From Teichococcus coralli (lineage in GTDB: Bacteria; Pseudomonadota; Alphaproteobacteria; Acetobacterales; Acetobacteraceae), in the NCBI RefSeq assembly GCF_009829925.1, contig NZ_SNVJ01000005.1:217541-281540 (forward strand): a DNA stretch of 64,000 nt. The letters run 5' to 3'. The first letter of the stretch is position 1. Each line of letters starts with the position of its first letter. The position numbers and the translations under genes are program-made. This document shows positions 1 through 8,912 of the stretch, piece by piece. Below the pieces are notes generated by a model. The model was not told where the DNA came from. It saw only the letters and a list, made by a program, of their open reading frames with translations, and did not search any database.

Positions 1-120
1 CGCTGTGGCCTCGGGCGTGACCAGGGTGAGGCGCGCCGGCCCGGCATCCGGCGGCGACCGGGCGAAGTGCCGGAGCACTTCCAGATGCGCGTGGCCCGCG
101 CCTGCCAGCACCAGATGCAT
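1..120 (-). CDS. FAD/NAD(P)-binding oxidoreductase, N-terminal fragment
   Basis: The minus strand opens with ATG at 120 and reads 40 residues before leaving the window. The first residues (LVLAGAGHAHLEVLRHF) form a Rossmann FAD-binding loop of the GxGxxH type seen in NDH-2-like pyridine nucleotide-disulfide oxidoreductases, including those fused or linked to selenophosphate synthase. An AGGA sequence lies 8 bases before the ATG. Only the first beta-alpha-beta unit is visible, so substrate and length cannot be judged. The gene diverges from the TPR protein at 252 across about 130 bp. Confidence 0.6.
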   Translation of the reverse strand, partial: MHLVLAGAGHAHLEVLRHFARSPPDAGPARLTLVTPEATA

Positions 121-251
121 CGGCCCATCCTGCCCACCGGCGCCTCCCTTGCCAATCGGTGACAGCCCCCGCCTGGCAGCGGTGTGACCCGCCAGCTCGC
201 CGCGCGCCGATTTCCCTTGCGCCGGTGGAGGGACGATCCAAGCTAGGGACC

Positions 252-836
252 ATGCGCGCCGCGCCGTTCCTCCTCGCTTCCGCCCTGGCCGTGACGCTCG
301 CGCCCCATGACGCCGGGGCGCAGCCGGCGGCCGGCCCCGCCGCACCCGAAGCGCGCCGCGCGCAGCTTGACCGCCTGCTGGACGCCCTGCCGAACGCGCC
401 GGACGAAGACATCGCGGCCGCCGTGGCGGCGCAGATCCGCAACCTTTGGGCGCAGGCCGCTTCGCCGGCGGTGACGCTTCTGCTGGAGCGCGGCCGGCGC
501 AACCTGCGCAGCGAGGCGGCGGCCGATGCGGTGGAGGACTTCGACGCCGCACTGGTGTTGCAGCCCGATTGCGTCCAGGCCTGGCTGCTGCGGGCGCAGG
601 CCCTTGCCGAAACCGGTGACTTCGCGGCCGCCATGCGCGATCTGCGTCAGGTGCTGACCCTGGAGCCGCGCCACTTCACCGCGCTGGCGGTGCTCTCCGG
701 CTTGCAGGAGCAACTGGGCGACACCGAGGACGCGCTGCGCTCCATGCAGGAAGCCGTGGCCATCTACCCCCGCATGCCCGGGGCGGAGGAGCGGCTGCGG
801 AAGCTTTACCAGGCCGCGCATGGCCAGGGCATCTGA
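252..836 (+). CDS. Exported TPR-repeat protein
   Basis: The 194-residue product has a signal peptide (residues 1 to about 23, ending AGA before Gln) and then helical TPR-like repeats from about residue 70 to 190, rich in Ala, Leu and Arg. This suggests a periplasmic protein-interaction scaffold; no catalytic motif is visible. The ATG at 252 was chosen because the signal peptide begins there, with AGGGA very close upstream. The 3' end lies before the preferred ada start at 892. Family-level annotation only; the partner is unknown. Confidence 0.75.
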   Translation: MRAAPFLLASALAVTLAPHDAGAQPAAGPAAPEARRAQLDRLLDALPNAPDEDIAAAVAAQIRNLWAQAASPAVTLLLERGRRNLRSEAAADAVEDFDAALVLQPDCVQAWLLRAQALAETGDFAAAMRDLRQVLTLEPRHFTALAVLSGLQEQLGDTEDALRSMQEAVAIYPRMPGAEERLRKLYQAAHGQGI

Positions 837-891
837 ACCGCCGCAACCGGCGGAAGGCGCGGAGGCCGCCGGCAATGGCATAAGCCTTCTC

Positions 892-1932
892 ATGAACCCC
901 GATCCCGAGATGCTCTGGGCCGAGCTGCAACGCCGCGAGGCGAGGCCCGACATGGTTTACGCCGTGGCCACGCAGGGCGTGTTTTGCCGGTTCGGATGCC
1001 CGTCCCGCCTGCCGCTGCGGCGCAACGTCCGCTTCTTCCCGGACTGCGCCAGCGCGGAGGCCGCCGGCTTCCGCCCCTGCCGGCGCTGCGATCCGCTCGG
1101 CACCCGTGCCGCCCTCCATGCCGAGGCCGTGCGCGACGCCTGCGCCCGCATCGAGGGGGCTGAGGCGATGCCGCCCCTGGCCGAACTGGCCGCGCACGCC
1201 GGCTATGCCAGGCATCACTTCCTCCGGCTGTTCCGCGAGATCACCGGCCTGACGCCGCGCGCCTACGCCGATGCGGTGAAGGCCCGGCGACTGCAGGCCG
1301 CACTGGGCGAGGGCGCCCGTGTGGCCGAGGCCGTCGCGGAGGCCGGCTTCGGCAGCGAAAGCCGCGTCTACGAGCAGCCCGGGCGGTTGCTTGGCATGAG
1401 CCCCGGCGCCGCCCGCCGTGGCGGAGAGGGAGAGACCATCCATCACGCCTTCACCGCCTCGCCGCTCGGCCTGCTGATGGTGGCTGCGACCGAGAAGGGC
1501 ATCTGCCGCATCGCCTTCGGTCCGGACAGGGCGACGCTGCTGGGCGAACTCGCCGCGCGCTTCCCGAAAGCCCGCCACCTGGCCGGCGGCGAGGCCATGG
1601 CGGTGGTGCTGCAAGGCGTGGTGGCACTGATCGAGGAGCCGCATGCGGCCCGCGCCCTGCCGCTGGACCTGCGCGGCACCGCGTTCCAGCAGCGCGTCTG
1701 GCAGGCGCTGATGGCGATCCCGCCCGGGGAAACCACCACCTATTCCGGCCTCGCGGAAGCGATCGGCCAGCCCCGCGCGGTGCGCGCCGTGGCGGCGGCC
1801 TGCGCGGCCAATCCCGCCGCCCTCGCCGTGCCCTGCCATCGGGTGATCGGCAAGGACGGCGCGCTGACCGGCTACCGCTGGGGCCTGCCGCGCAAGCGGG
1901 AGCTGCTGGCGCGCGAGAAGGCGCCCGCCTGA
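892..1932 (+). CDS. ada: Ada: methylated-DNA repair protein and transcriptional activator
   Basis: Cytoplasmic DNA-repair protein that transfers methyl groups from O6-methylguanine and phosphotriesters to its own cysteines and activates the adaptive response. The 346-residue product shows all three domains. The N-terminal zinc domain has Cys32, Cys36, Cys63 and Cys66 (FCRFGCPSR, GFRPCRRC). An AraC-type helix-turn-helix lies around residues 90-160. The C-terminal alkyltransferase has the acceptor motif PCHRVIG with Cys315. The ATG at 892 is preferred. An in-frame start at 820 would add 24 residues with no domain content and would overlap the upstream gene. The stop lies inside a 24-bp tandem repeat. 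Confidence 0.93.
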   Translation: MNPDPEMLWAELQRREARPDMVYAVATQGVFCRFGCPSRLPLRRNVRFFPDCASAEAAGFRPCRRCDPLGTRAALHAEAVRDACARIEGAEAMPPLAELAAHAGYARHHFLRLFREITGLTPRAYADAVKARRLQAALGEGARVAEAVAEAGFGSESRVYEQPGRLLGMSPGAARRGGEGETIHHAFTASPLGLLMVAATEKGICRIAFGPDRATLLGELAARFPKARHLAGGEAMAVVLQGVVALIEEPHAARALPLDLRGTAFQQRVWQALMAIPPGETTTYSGLAEAIGQPRAVRAVAAACAANPAALAVPCHRVIGKDGALTGYRWGLPRKRELLAREKAPA

Positions 1933-1975
1933 GGCCGGGCCGCCGTGAGCCCCTGAGGCCGGGCCGCCGTGAGCC
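1928..1975. repeat. Perfect 24-bp tandem duplication at the ada stop codon
   Basis: Bases 1928-1951 and 1952-1975 are identical, two head-to-tail copies with no spacer. The unit includes the ada TGA stop and following GC-rich bases, so the stop is duplicated downstream. It looks like a slippage or unequal-crossover duplication rather than a functional element. Confidence 0.9.
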
Positions 1976-2031
1976 AGGGTGGCGCGCCATGTTTTGATGG
2001 CGGCGCGTCACCGCTCCCGCTAAGGTCGGAC

Positions 2032-3228
2032 ATGGAGCAGCACCCGACAATCCTTCCGGCGCCTTCCGTCACCACGGACATCCACACGCACCTCACCGGC
2101 GCCCCCCGCTCCGCCGAGCTGATCCGCCTCGGCCTGCTGCACGACCTTTCCTACCCCGCCGCCATGCTGCGCCTCGCCGAAGTCCCCTTACCAGAAGGCG
2201 TCCGGCTCGCCGAGGGCGACACGCGCATCCTGCCCGGCGGCATCGCCGCGCCCGCCCAGGGCTCACCCCAGGTGCGTCTTCGCGACCTGCCGCCGGAAAG
2301 CCTCGCCCGGCTGGAGGCCGCCATGGAAATGCCCCGGCGCCCCGCGGCGAGTGGAGGGATGGACCCGTTCGTGCTGCTGGAGCGGGCCTATTCCGTCCGC
2401 AGGCCACTCGGCGCCCATCCCGCGCTCCTGCCCGGCATCCTCGCCTCCGTGGCGGGCGACGCCCGCCGCGACGGCGTCACGCATGTCGAGCTCAGCGCGA
2501 GCGCGCCGCTCGCGCGGGGCGAGGAGGGCGCGGCCTGGATGCGCGTGGCCGGAGCCGCGGCCCGGCGGCTGCAGGCGGATGCCGGGGTCCGCATCCTCTT
2601 CCTGGCCACCATCAACCGCCACGCGGCGCCCGATGACATCGCCCGCGCCCTGGCGCGGCTGGACGCGCTGATGGCAGAGCACCCTCTGCTCGCGGGAGCC
2701 GATCTCGCCGGGCACGAGACCAACCCGACCGAGGACTTCATGCCGGTGGTGGTCGCCTGGGCCGCCGGCCGCGTGCGCCGGGGCCTGCCCACGGTGGTCC
2801 GCGTGCATGCGGGAGAAACGCCTCGCCACCCCGGCAACGTGCGCGCGGCGCTGGAAGGCTTCCGCGCGGCGGGGCTGCCGCCGGGCATGGGGCGGGTCGG
2901 CCATGCGCTCTACGGCGTCGGGCGGCGGGAAGTGGCTCTGGCCCGCGAGATCGGTGCCGTGGTGGAGATGGGCATCGGCTCCAACCGGGCGCTCGGCTAC
3001 CGCAGTGGTCCGGGGCGGAGCGGCGGTGGCGGGCGGCTGGCGCGGCTGATCCGCGCCGGAGTGGCCACCGTCCTCGGCACCGACGGCCATGGCATCTACG
3101 GCACCTCCCCGGCGCTGGAGGCGCGGCGCGCGCTGCGCGACGGGGCGACGGACGGCATCCTGGCGGAGGTGGCGCGCCACGAGGGCGACCACCTCCGGCG
3201 GATGGGCGCGGCCTTTCCGCTGGCCTGA
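2032..3228 (+). CDS. Adenosine deaminase family protein
   Basis: Predicted purine (or related) deaminase of the amidohydrolase superfamily, 398 residues. Metal and catalytic motifs are in order: DIHTHLTG near residue 17 (His18, His20), RVHAGE with His259 and Glu262, RVGHALYGV near residue 290, and GTDGHGIYGT with Asp351. Classical enzymes read as HxH, HAGE and a late Asp-Asp pair; here the second Asp is Gly, so substrate preference may differ from adenosine. The ATG at 2032 follows AAGG in taaggtcgga. A GTG at 1969 would start inside the tandem repeat and is less likely. It converges with pyruvate kinase. Confidence 0.8.
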   Translation: MEQHPTILPAPSVTTDIHTHLTGAPRSAELIRLGLLHDLSYPAAMLRLAEVPLPEGVRLAEGDTRILPGGIAAPAQGSPQVRLRDLPPESLARLEAAMEMPRRPAASGGMDPFVLLERAYSVRRPLGAHPALLPGILASVAGDARRDGVTHVELSASAPLARGEEGAAWMRVAGAAARRLQADAGVRILFLATINRHAAPDDIARALARLDALMAEHPLLAGADLAGHETNPTEDFMPVVVAWAAGRVRRGLPTVVRVHAGETPRHPGNVRAALEGFRAAGLPPGMGRVGHALYGVGRREVALAREIGAVVEMGIGSNRALGYRSGPGRSGGGGRLARLIRAGVATVLGTDGHGIYGTSPALEARRALRDGATDGILAEVARHEGDHLRRMGAAFPLA

Positions 3229-3249
3229 CGCCCCGCCGCCGGCCTCGCC

Positions 3250-4683
3250 CTACTTCACCACCGCGACGCGCAGCGCGTTGGTGGTGCCGGGCGTACCGAA
3301 GGGCACGCCCGCCGTTACCACGACCTCCTCGCCGGCCTGCGCGAAACCCTCTGTCTGCGCGGCGCGCACCGCCTTGGCCACCATGTCCGTCATGCTGTTC
3401 GGCTCGGCGGAGGGCAGCGGATGCACGCCCCAGACCACCGCCATGCGCCGTGCCGTCTTCTCGCTGGAGGTCAGGCCAATGATCGGGCTGGTGGGCCGCT
3501 CCCGCGCCACGCGCAAGGTGGTGGAGCCGGTCGCGGTGAAGGTGGCGATGGCCTGTGCGCCGATGGTCTCCGCCACCTGGCGGGCGGCGGCGGCGATGGC
3601 GCCGGCCGAGTTCTTCTCCGGTGCCGGCCGGGCGGCATCGGTGATCTGCCGCCAGCCGTCGTCCTGCTCAACCCGGGCCAGGATGCGGTCCATCATGTTG
3701 ACCGCCTCGTAAGGGAACTGGCCGGCGGCGCTTTCGGCGGAAAGCATCACCGCGTCCGCGCCGTCGAACACGGCGGTGGCGACGTCCGAGGCCTCGGCCC
3801 GGGTGGGGGAGGGCGCGCTGATCATGCTTTCCAGCATCTGCGTCGCCACCACCACAGGCAGGCCGCGCCGGCGGCACTCGCGCACGATGCGCTTCTGCAC
3901 CAAGGGCACCTCCTCGGGCGGGCACTCCACGCCGAGATCGCCACGCGCCACCATGGCGCAGTCCGTGGCGTCGAGGATGCCCTCCAGGTTCTCCACCGCC
4001 TGCGGCTTCTCCATCTTCACCATGACCCAGGCGCGCCCGTCGGCGATCTCCTTCACCTCGATCACGTCCTCCGGCCGCTGCACGAAGGAGAGGCCGATAT
4101 ACTCGATGCCCAGCGGCAGCACGAAGTCGAGATCGGCGCGGTCCTTCGGCGTCAGGGCCGGGATCGGCAGCGCCACATCGGGAACGTTGACGCCCTTCCG
4201 GTCGGACAGCGCCCCGCCGACCAGGATCTCGGTCTCCAAATGGTCGTCGCGCTTGTGCACCACGCGCAGGCGCAGCTTGCCGTCGTCCAGCAGCAGGGTG
4301 GTGCCGATGCGGGCCGCCTCAATGATCTCGGGATGCGGGAGTTGCACGCGCCGCACGTCACCCGGCGTGGCGCTGAGGTCTAGGCGGAAGCTCTGGCCGG
4401 TCTGGAGCTGGACCCGGCCGCCCTGGAAGCGCCCGACGCGCAGCTTGGGGCCCTGCACGTCCGCCAGGATGCCAATCGGGCGGCCCACGCGCTTCTCCAG
4501 CGCGCGGATCATCTGGATGCGGCTGGCGTGGTCCTCATGGCTGCCATGGCTGAAATTGAGCCGGAACACGTCGGCCCCGCCGCGATAAAGGCGCTCGATC
4601 ACCTCCGGCGTGGAGCTGGCGGGGCCCAGGGTGGCGACGATCTTGGTGCGACGGCGGCGGCGGAGGGGAATGCGCGGCGGCAA
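3250..4683 (-). CDS. pyk: Pyruvate kinase
   Basis: Converts phosphoenolpyruvate and ADP to pyruvate and ATP in the cytoplasm. The 477-residue product has family hallmarks: TKIVATLGPAS at the N-terminus, RLNFSHG (substrate Arg), ILADVQGPKLR, the catalytic-lysine strand VMVKMEKPQA, ARGDLGVE, and ATQMLESM in the active-site region, then the C-terminal allosteric domain. The start is TTG. An in-frame TAG lies 18 bases upstream, no ATG or GTG precedes the conserved strand, and AAGGA sits 7 bases before the TTG. It lies 85 bp downstream of glycerate kinase on the same strand, a common pairing for feeding 2-phosphoglycerate toward pyruvate. Confidence 0.95.
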   Translation of the reverse strand: MPPRIPLRRRRRTKIVATLGPASSTPEVIERLYRGGADVFRLNFSHGSHEDHASRIQMIRALEKRVGRPIGILADVQGPKLRVGRFQGGRVQLQTGQSFRLDLSATPGDVRRVQLPHPEIIEAARIGTTLLLDDGKLRLRVVHKRDDHLETEILVGGALSDRKGVNVPDVALPIPALTPKDRADLDFVLPLGIEYIGLSFVQRPEDVIEVKEIADGRAWVMVKMEKPQAVENLEGILDATDCAMVARGDLGVECPPEEVPLVQKRIVRECRRRGLPVVVATQMLESMISAPSPTRAEASDVATAVFDGADAVMLSAESAAGQFPYEAVNMMDRILARVEQDDGWRQITDAARPAPEKNSAGAIAAAARQVAETIGAQAIATFTATGSTTLRVARERPTSPIIGLTSSEKTARRMAVVWGVHPLPSAEPNSMTDMVAKAVRAAQTEGFAQAGEEVVVTAGVPFGTPGTTNALRVAVVK

Positions 4684-4768
4684 AGTGATGTCCTTCGGCT
4701 ACGGCGCTTTGGCCGGCTTGAACGAGGTGGCGGGCGCTTTGGCCCGTCGGACGGAGGCCGGACTCGGC

Positions 4769-6052
4769 TCAGGCGATCAGAATGGCACGGAAGTCATTGA
4801 CATTCGTAAGCGTGGGCCCGGTGACGATGGTATCGCCAAGCCGGTCGAACAAGGCGTGGCTGTTGTGTGACGCCAGCAGCGCGCGGGCGTCCAGCCCCGC
4901 CGCCGCGGCGCGGGCGAGGGTTTCCGGCGCCGCCAGGGCGCCGGCATTGTTTTCCGAGCCGTCGATCCCGTCGGTATCGCCCATCAGCGCCCAGGCGCCC
5001 GGCATCCCGGCGGCGGCGAGGGTGAAGCCGAGCAGGCACTCGGTGTTGCGGCCACCCCGCCCGGGCGTGACGCCGGGGCGGATGGTCACCGTGGTCTCGC
5101 CGCCGGAGAGCAGCACCGCCGGGGCGCCGAGCGGATGGCCATGCGCCCGCACGCTGCGGGCGATCCCGGCCAGCAAAGTGCCGGCCACCGCCGCCTCGCC
5201 CTCCAGTGCGTCGCCCAGCAGCAGCGGCGCGAGGCCGAGGGCGCGCGCCTCCTCGGCCGCCGCCTCCAGTGCCATCTGCGGCGTGGCGATCAAGCGGAAC
5301 TCGGCGCGGGCGAGGCGCGGGTCCCCAGGCTTTGGCGTTTCCTCCGCCGCCGCCGCGAGATGCGCCGCCACCGCGGGCGGCAGTTCGATACCGTAATGCG
5401 CGACGATGCCGCGCGCCTCGGCGAAGGTGGAGGGGTCCGGCACGGTCGGGCCGGAGGCGATCACGGCCGGGTCGTCGCCCGGCACGTCGGAAACGGCGAG
5501 CGTCACCACCCGCGCCGGATGCGCCGCCGCAGCCAGCCTTCCGCCCTTGATGGCCGAAAGGTGCCGGCGCACGCAGTTCATCTCGTTGATGGTGGCGCCG
5601 GAGGCGAGCAGGGCGCGGTTCACCGCCTGCTTGTCGGCCAGGGTCAGCCCCTCGGCGGGCAGCGCCATGAGCGCCGAGCCGCCGCCGGAGATCAGCGCCA
5701 GCACCAGGTCCTCGGCGCCGAGCCCCTGCACCGCCGCCAGCACGCGCCGCGCCGCCGCCTCCCCCGCCGCGTCGGGCACGGGATGGGAGGCCTCAACGAC
5801 CGCGATGCGCCGCGTCTGCGCGGCATGGCCGTAGCGGGTGATGACGAGGCCGGAAAGGTTGGCTTCCGGCCAGGCATCCTCAACCGCCGCCGCCATCACC
5901 GCGGCCGACTTGCCGGCGCCCACCACCACCACGCGGCCCTTCGGCGGCTCGGGCAGATGGCGGGCCAGGATCGCCCGCGGGTCGGCCGCGCGAATCGCCG
6001 TGTCGAACAGGCGCCGCAAGGCGTTGCGGGCGGAGGCATCGGTCCAGCTCAT
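4769..6052 (-). CDS. Glycerate 2-kinase (MOFRL/TtuD family)
   Basis: Phosphorylates D-glycerate to 2-phosphoglycerate, linking glyoxylate, tartrate or serine-cycle carbon to glycolysis. Older annotations call this family hydroxypyruvate reductase TtuD. The 427-residue protein has the N-terminal DUF4147 Rossmann domain (VVVVGAGKSAAVMA, about residues 40-55; LALISGGGSALM). The C-terminal MOFRL domain has LLSGGETTVTIRPG and GRGGRNTE, and ends with the DGIDGS and HNSHALFDRLGD segments. ATG at 6052 matches the usual family N-terminus. Placement immediately upstream of pyk supports a shared transcript. It diverges from the small membrane protein at 6281. Confidence 0.88.
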   Translation of the reverse strand: MSWTDASARNALRRLFDTAIRAADPRAILARHLPEPPKGRVVVVGAGKSAAVMAAAVEDAWPEANLSGLVITRYGHAAQTRRIAVVEASHPVPDAAGEAAARRVLAAVQGLGAEDLVLALISGGGSALMALPAEGLTLADKQAVNRALLASGATINEMNCVRRHLSAIKGGRLAAAAHPARVVTLAVSDVPGDDPAVIASGPTVPDPSTFAEARGIVAHYGIELPPAVAAHLAAAAEETPKPGDPRLARAEFRLIATPQMALEAAAEEARALGLAPLLLGDALEGEAAVAGTLLAGIARSVRAHGHPLGAPAVLLSGGETTVTIRPGVTPGRGGRNTECLLGFTLAAAGMPGAWALMGDTDGIDGSENNAGALAAPETLARAAAAGLDARALLASHNSHALFDRLGDTIVTGPTLTNVNDFRAILIA

Positions 6053-6280
6053 GCGGGCGGCGTTCCCCTGGGGTGTGCTTGCCGCGCATTCTGGACCGGG
6101 GGACAGGGAAGGTGAAGGCGGGGTGGCCGGATCGCCTTTTTCCGGCACTCGGAAACCCCGCGCCGCCTCGGCCGGTTCTCCATAAGCCTGCGGTGGACAC
6201 GGGCCGCGCGGCGTTGGCGGCCGGGCACCACCCTCACGAACAAGGCGGAAGGCCAGCGGCCTATCGCCGGGAGACGGAAC

Positions 6281-6607
6281 ATGGCTGGGACGGACCACCG
6301 CGCAGACAAGCTGCGCCACGACATCGACAGTGGCCGCAGCGGCGACAAGGTCGCCTTCAGCGATCCGGCCGCTGCGCCTCTTGGCGCGGACGACGAGGCC
6401 GCCGGCGTTCCGCCCAGCCCGGAGATGATCGCCCGGGCCCGCGCGCTGGAGACCGGCTCGGCCCCGGCCGCGGCGCAGGGCCTGGCGCGCGGCGCCAGCG
6501 AGGCCGAGGCGCGGGGATCGGCCGACCGGTCTCGCACCGGGTGGATGATCCTGGCCGTGCTGGCGGGCGTCGTCGTGCTGGTCGCGATCGCGCTCGCCAT
6601 CGGGTAG
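6281..6607 (+). CDS. Small single-pass membrane protein, unknown function
   Basis: A 108-residue protein with no recognised family. Residues 1-85 are polar, Ala- and Asp-rich and probably disordered. Residues about 86-108 form a hydrophobic helix (WMILAVLAGVVVLVAIALAI) ending at the C-terminus, a tail-anchor-like layout. GGAG lies 6-7 bases upstream of the ATG, and the coding composition resembles neighbouring real genes. It converges on ilvE with 19 bp between stops. Confidence 0.65.
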   Translation: MAGTDHRADKLRHDIDSGRSGDKVAFSDPAAAPLGADDEAAGVPPSPEMIARARALETGSAPAAAQGLARGASEAEARGSADRSRTGWMILAVLAGVVVLVAIALAIG

Positions 6608-6626
6608 CGCCTGGCCTTTCCGCGCT

Positions 6627-7526
6627 TCACGCGCTGCGGCGCGCCACCTCTGCCGGGCGCAGCCGCACCAGCGCCTCGTAGTCCCCCAGCAGCGTTTCCG
6701 TGATGGCGCCGGGCGTGAAGCTGTGCTCGCCGATGGCGCGCACCGGCGTCACCTCGGCCGCCGTTCCGGCCAGGAAGACTTCCGTGGCGCCACCGATCTC
6801 CCCGGCGCCGATGGTGCGCTCCACCACCTTGATCTGCCGGTGTCTCGCCAGGTCCATCACGCTGCGCCGGGTGATGCCGTCCAGGAAACAGATCGGCGTT
6901 GGCGTGTGCAGCTCCCCATTCATGACAAAGAAGACGTTGGCACCGGTCGCCTCGGCCACGTCGCCCTTGAAGTCGAGCATCAGGGCGTCGTCGTAGCCCT
7001 CGGCCTCGGCCGCGTGCTTGGACAGCGTGCCGATCATGTAAAGGCCCGAGGCCTTGGAGGCGGTGGGCGCCGTGTCCGGCGCCGGGCGGCGCCACGGCGC
7101 CATGGCGAGCCGCACGCCCTTCATGCGGTTGGCGCCGAAGAGGTTGGGCCATGCCCAGGCAGCGATCGCCAGATGGATCCTGGTCTGCCGCGCCGAGACC
7201 GCCAGCATTTCCGAGCCGCGCCAGGCGAGGGGGCGCAGATAGGCATCCTCCAGGCCGTTCTTCTCCAGCACCGCCATGCAGGCGGCATCGATCTCCTCGG
7301 CGCTCCACGGAATTTCGAAGCCGAGGATGCGGCCCGAAGCGATCAGCCGGTCCGTATGCGCCCGCAGTTTGAAAATATTTCTTCCATAGGCCCGCTCGCC
7401 CTCGAACACGCCGCTGGCATAATGCAGCCCGTGGGTCAGGACGTGGAGCCGGGCGTCGCGCCAGGGCACCATATGCCCGTCCATCCAGATCCAGCCGTCG
7501 CGGTCGTCGAAGGGAGCCAGCGTCAT
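6627..7526 (-). CDS. ilvE: Branched-chain amino acid aminotransferase
   Basis: PLP-dependent class IV aminotransferase catalysing the last step of valine, leucine and isoleucine synthesis and the first step of their breakdown. The 299-residue product shows the N-terminal GLHYASGVFEGERAY segment, the PLP lysine Lys158 in ASKASGLY, the EATGANVFFV loop and the late cofactor region GTAAEVTPV. ATG at 7526 follows a good GGAGG. Further-upstream in-frame starts add a non-conserved tail. Codons near residues 49-53 are unusually AT-rich for this genome. It is divergent from the marR-type gene, 76 bp away. Confidence 0.93.
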   Translation of the reverse strand: MTLAPFDDRDGWIWMDGHMVPWRDARLHVLTHGLHYASGVFEGERAYGRNIFKLRAHTDRLIASGRILGFEIPWSAEEIDAACMAVLEKNGLEDAYLRPLAWRGSEMLAVSARQTRIHLAIAAWAWPNLFGANRMKGVRLAMAPWRRPAPDTAPTASKASGLYMIGTLSKHAAEAEGYDDALMLDFKGDVAEATGANVFFVMNGELHTPTPICFLDGITRRSVMDLARHRQIKVVERTIGAGEIGGATEVFLAGTAAEVTPVRAIGEHSFTPGAITETLLGDYEALVRLRPAEVARRSA

Positions 7527-7602
7527 GAGCGTTATCCTCCGTACCTTTTCTGCGTAACTTAATTGCGCCTGACACCTCAAACGTAAAACTTGCTTCGTTG
7601 AT

Positions 7603-8214
7603 ATGTCAATGAAGCTGACCAAAAGCGGACGCATGCCAGGGATGCCAGACACACCGGACGCGAAGGCCGCGGGCGAAGGCAAGCCCGTCGGCGCAGGACG
7701 CCAACTGCTGTTCCTCCGCGAAGAGGAACTCCGCCTGGCGCAGGACCTGCTGTTCTTCGGCTACCGCGACTTCACCGCCGGCCCCGACGCCATCCTGGCC
7801 GAACTCGGCATGGGGCGGGCGCATCACCGCGTGCTGCACTTCGTCGGCCGGCGGCCCGGCATCACCGTGGGCGAGCTGCTGGGTATCCTCGGCATCACCA
7901 AGCAGTCGCTCGGCCGGGTGCTGACGCCGCTGGTCGAGGAAGGCTACGTGACGCAAACGCCAGGCCGCAACGACCGCCGTCAGCGCCTGCTCACCCTGAC
8001 CGAGAAGGGCGAGGCGCTGGAGCGGCGGCTTTTCGAGCGGCAGCGTGAATGGGTGATGCGGGCCTACCGCGAGGCCGGCCCGGTGGCGGTGGAGGGGTTC
8101 CGCCGTGTCATGCGCGGCCTGATGGGAACCGAGGCGCGCGCCCAGCTCGACCGCGCCGCGCCGCCCGATCCGCGTAGCGGCCCCACCCATCCCAAGCCGC
8201 GGAGCGCCGCATGA
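7603..8214 (+). CDS. MarR-family transcriptional regulator (PetP-like)
   Basis: A winged-helix DNA-binding protein of up to 203 residues. The MarR core spans about residues 60-170: helix-turn-helix GITVGELLGILGITKQSLGRVLTPLVEEG, given here in part (ITKQSLGRVL), and the wing GRNDRRQRLLTLTEKG. Its stop overlaps the next gene's ATG in an ATGA, and a response regulator and kinase follow. This MarR-OmpR order resembles PetP-PetR of Rhodobacter, which controls cytochrome bc1 expression; equivalence here is inference. Alternative starts at 7609 or 7633 are possible because no strong ribosome site precedes 7603. Confidence 0.85.
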   Translation: MSMKLTKSGRMPGMPDTPDAKAAGEGKPVGAGRQLLFLREEELRLAQDLLFFGYRDFTAGPDAILAELGMGRAHHRVLHFVGRRPGITVGELLGILGITKQSLGRVLTPLVEEGYVTQTPGRNDRRQRLLTLTEKGEALERRLFERQREWVMRAYREAGPVAVEGFRRVMRGLMGTEARAQLDRAAPPDPRSGPTHPKPRSAA

Positions 8215-8912
8215 GCGGGAACGAGCCGCACCTGCTGGTGGTGGACGACGACGCGCGGCTGCGCAACCTGCTGCAGCGCTTCCTTTCCGAACAGGGGTTC
8301 CGCGTCACCGCCGCCGCCGATGCCGCATTGGCCCGGCAGGCCATGCAGGGCATGGCCTTCGACCTGCTGGTCGTGGACGTGATGATGCCCGGCGAATCCG
8401 GCCTGGAGCTGACCGAGACGCTGCGGCGGGAAGGGCATGACGTGCCGATCCTGATGCTGACCGCCGCCGGCGCGCCGGACGACCGGATCGCCGGCTTCGA
8501 GCACGGCGCCGACGACTACCTCGCCAAGCCCTTCGACCCGCGCGAGCTGGCGCTGCGCATCCGCACCATCCTGCGGCGCGCGGCGCCCGCGCTGCCGGCC
8601 AGCCTGCCGCTGGCGCCCGTGCAGCTCGGCTCGCGCTGGTTCGACCCTGAGCGGGGCGAGCTCCGTGGCCAGGACGGCACGCACCGCCTCACCGGCGGGG
8701 AGGCGGCGCTGCTTTCCGCGCTGGCCCGCCGGGCGGGGGAGGTGCTGACGCGCGAGGAGATCGCCGCCGCGCTTGGCACACCGGAAGCGGGCGAACGCGC
8801 CGTGGACGTGCAGGTGACGCGCCTGCGCCGCAAGATCGAGCCGGACCCGCGCGAGCCGCGCTTCCTGCAGACGGTGCGGCACCGCGGCTATGTCCTGAAG
8901 CCCGGCACATGA
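8211..8912 (+). CDS. OmpR-family response regulator (PetR-like)
   Basis: A two-component response regulator of 233 residues. The receiver domain (about 7-120) has the acidic pair VDDD, phospho-acceptor Asp56 in VVDVMMP, and Lys106 in DDYLAKPF. The C-terminal winged helix (about 135-230) has LTGGEAALL, VQVTRLRRKIE and VRHRGYVL. It overlaps the MarR gene upstream and the histidine kinase downstream by 4 bp each, so all three are translationally coupled. Confidence 0.93.
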   Translation: MSGNEPHLLVVDDDARLRNLLQRFLSEQGFRVTAAADAALARQAMQGMAFDLLVVDVMMPGESGLELTETLRREGHDVPILMLTAAGAPDDRIAGFEHGADDYLAKPFDPRELALRIRTILRRAAPALPASLPLAPVQLGSRWFDPERGELRGQDGTHRLTGGEAALLSALARRAGEVLTREEIAAALGTPEAGERAVDVQVTRLRRKIEPDPREPRFLQTVRHRGYVLKPGT

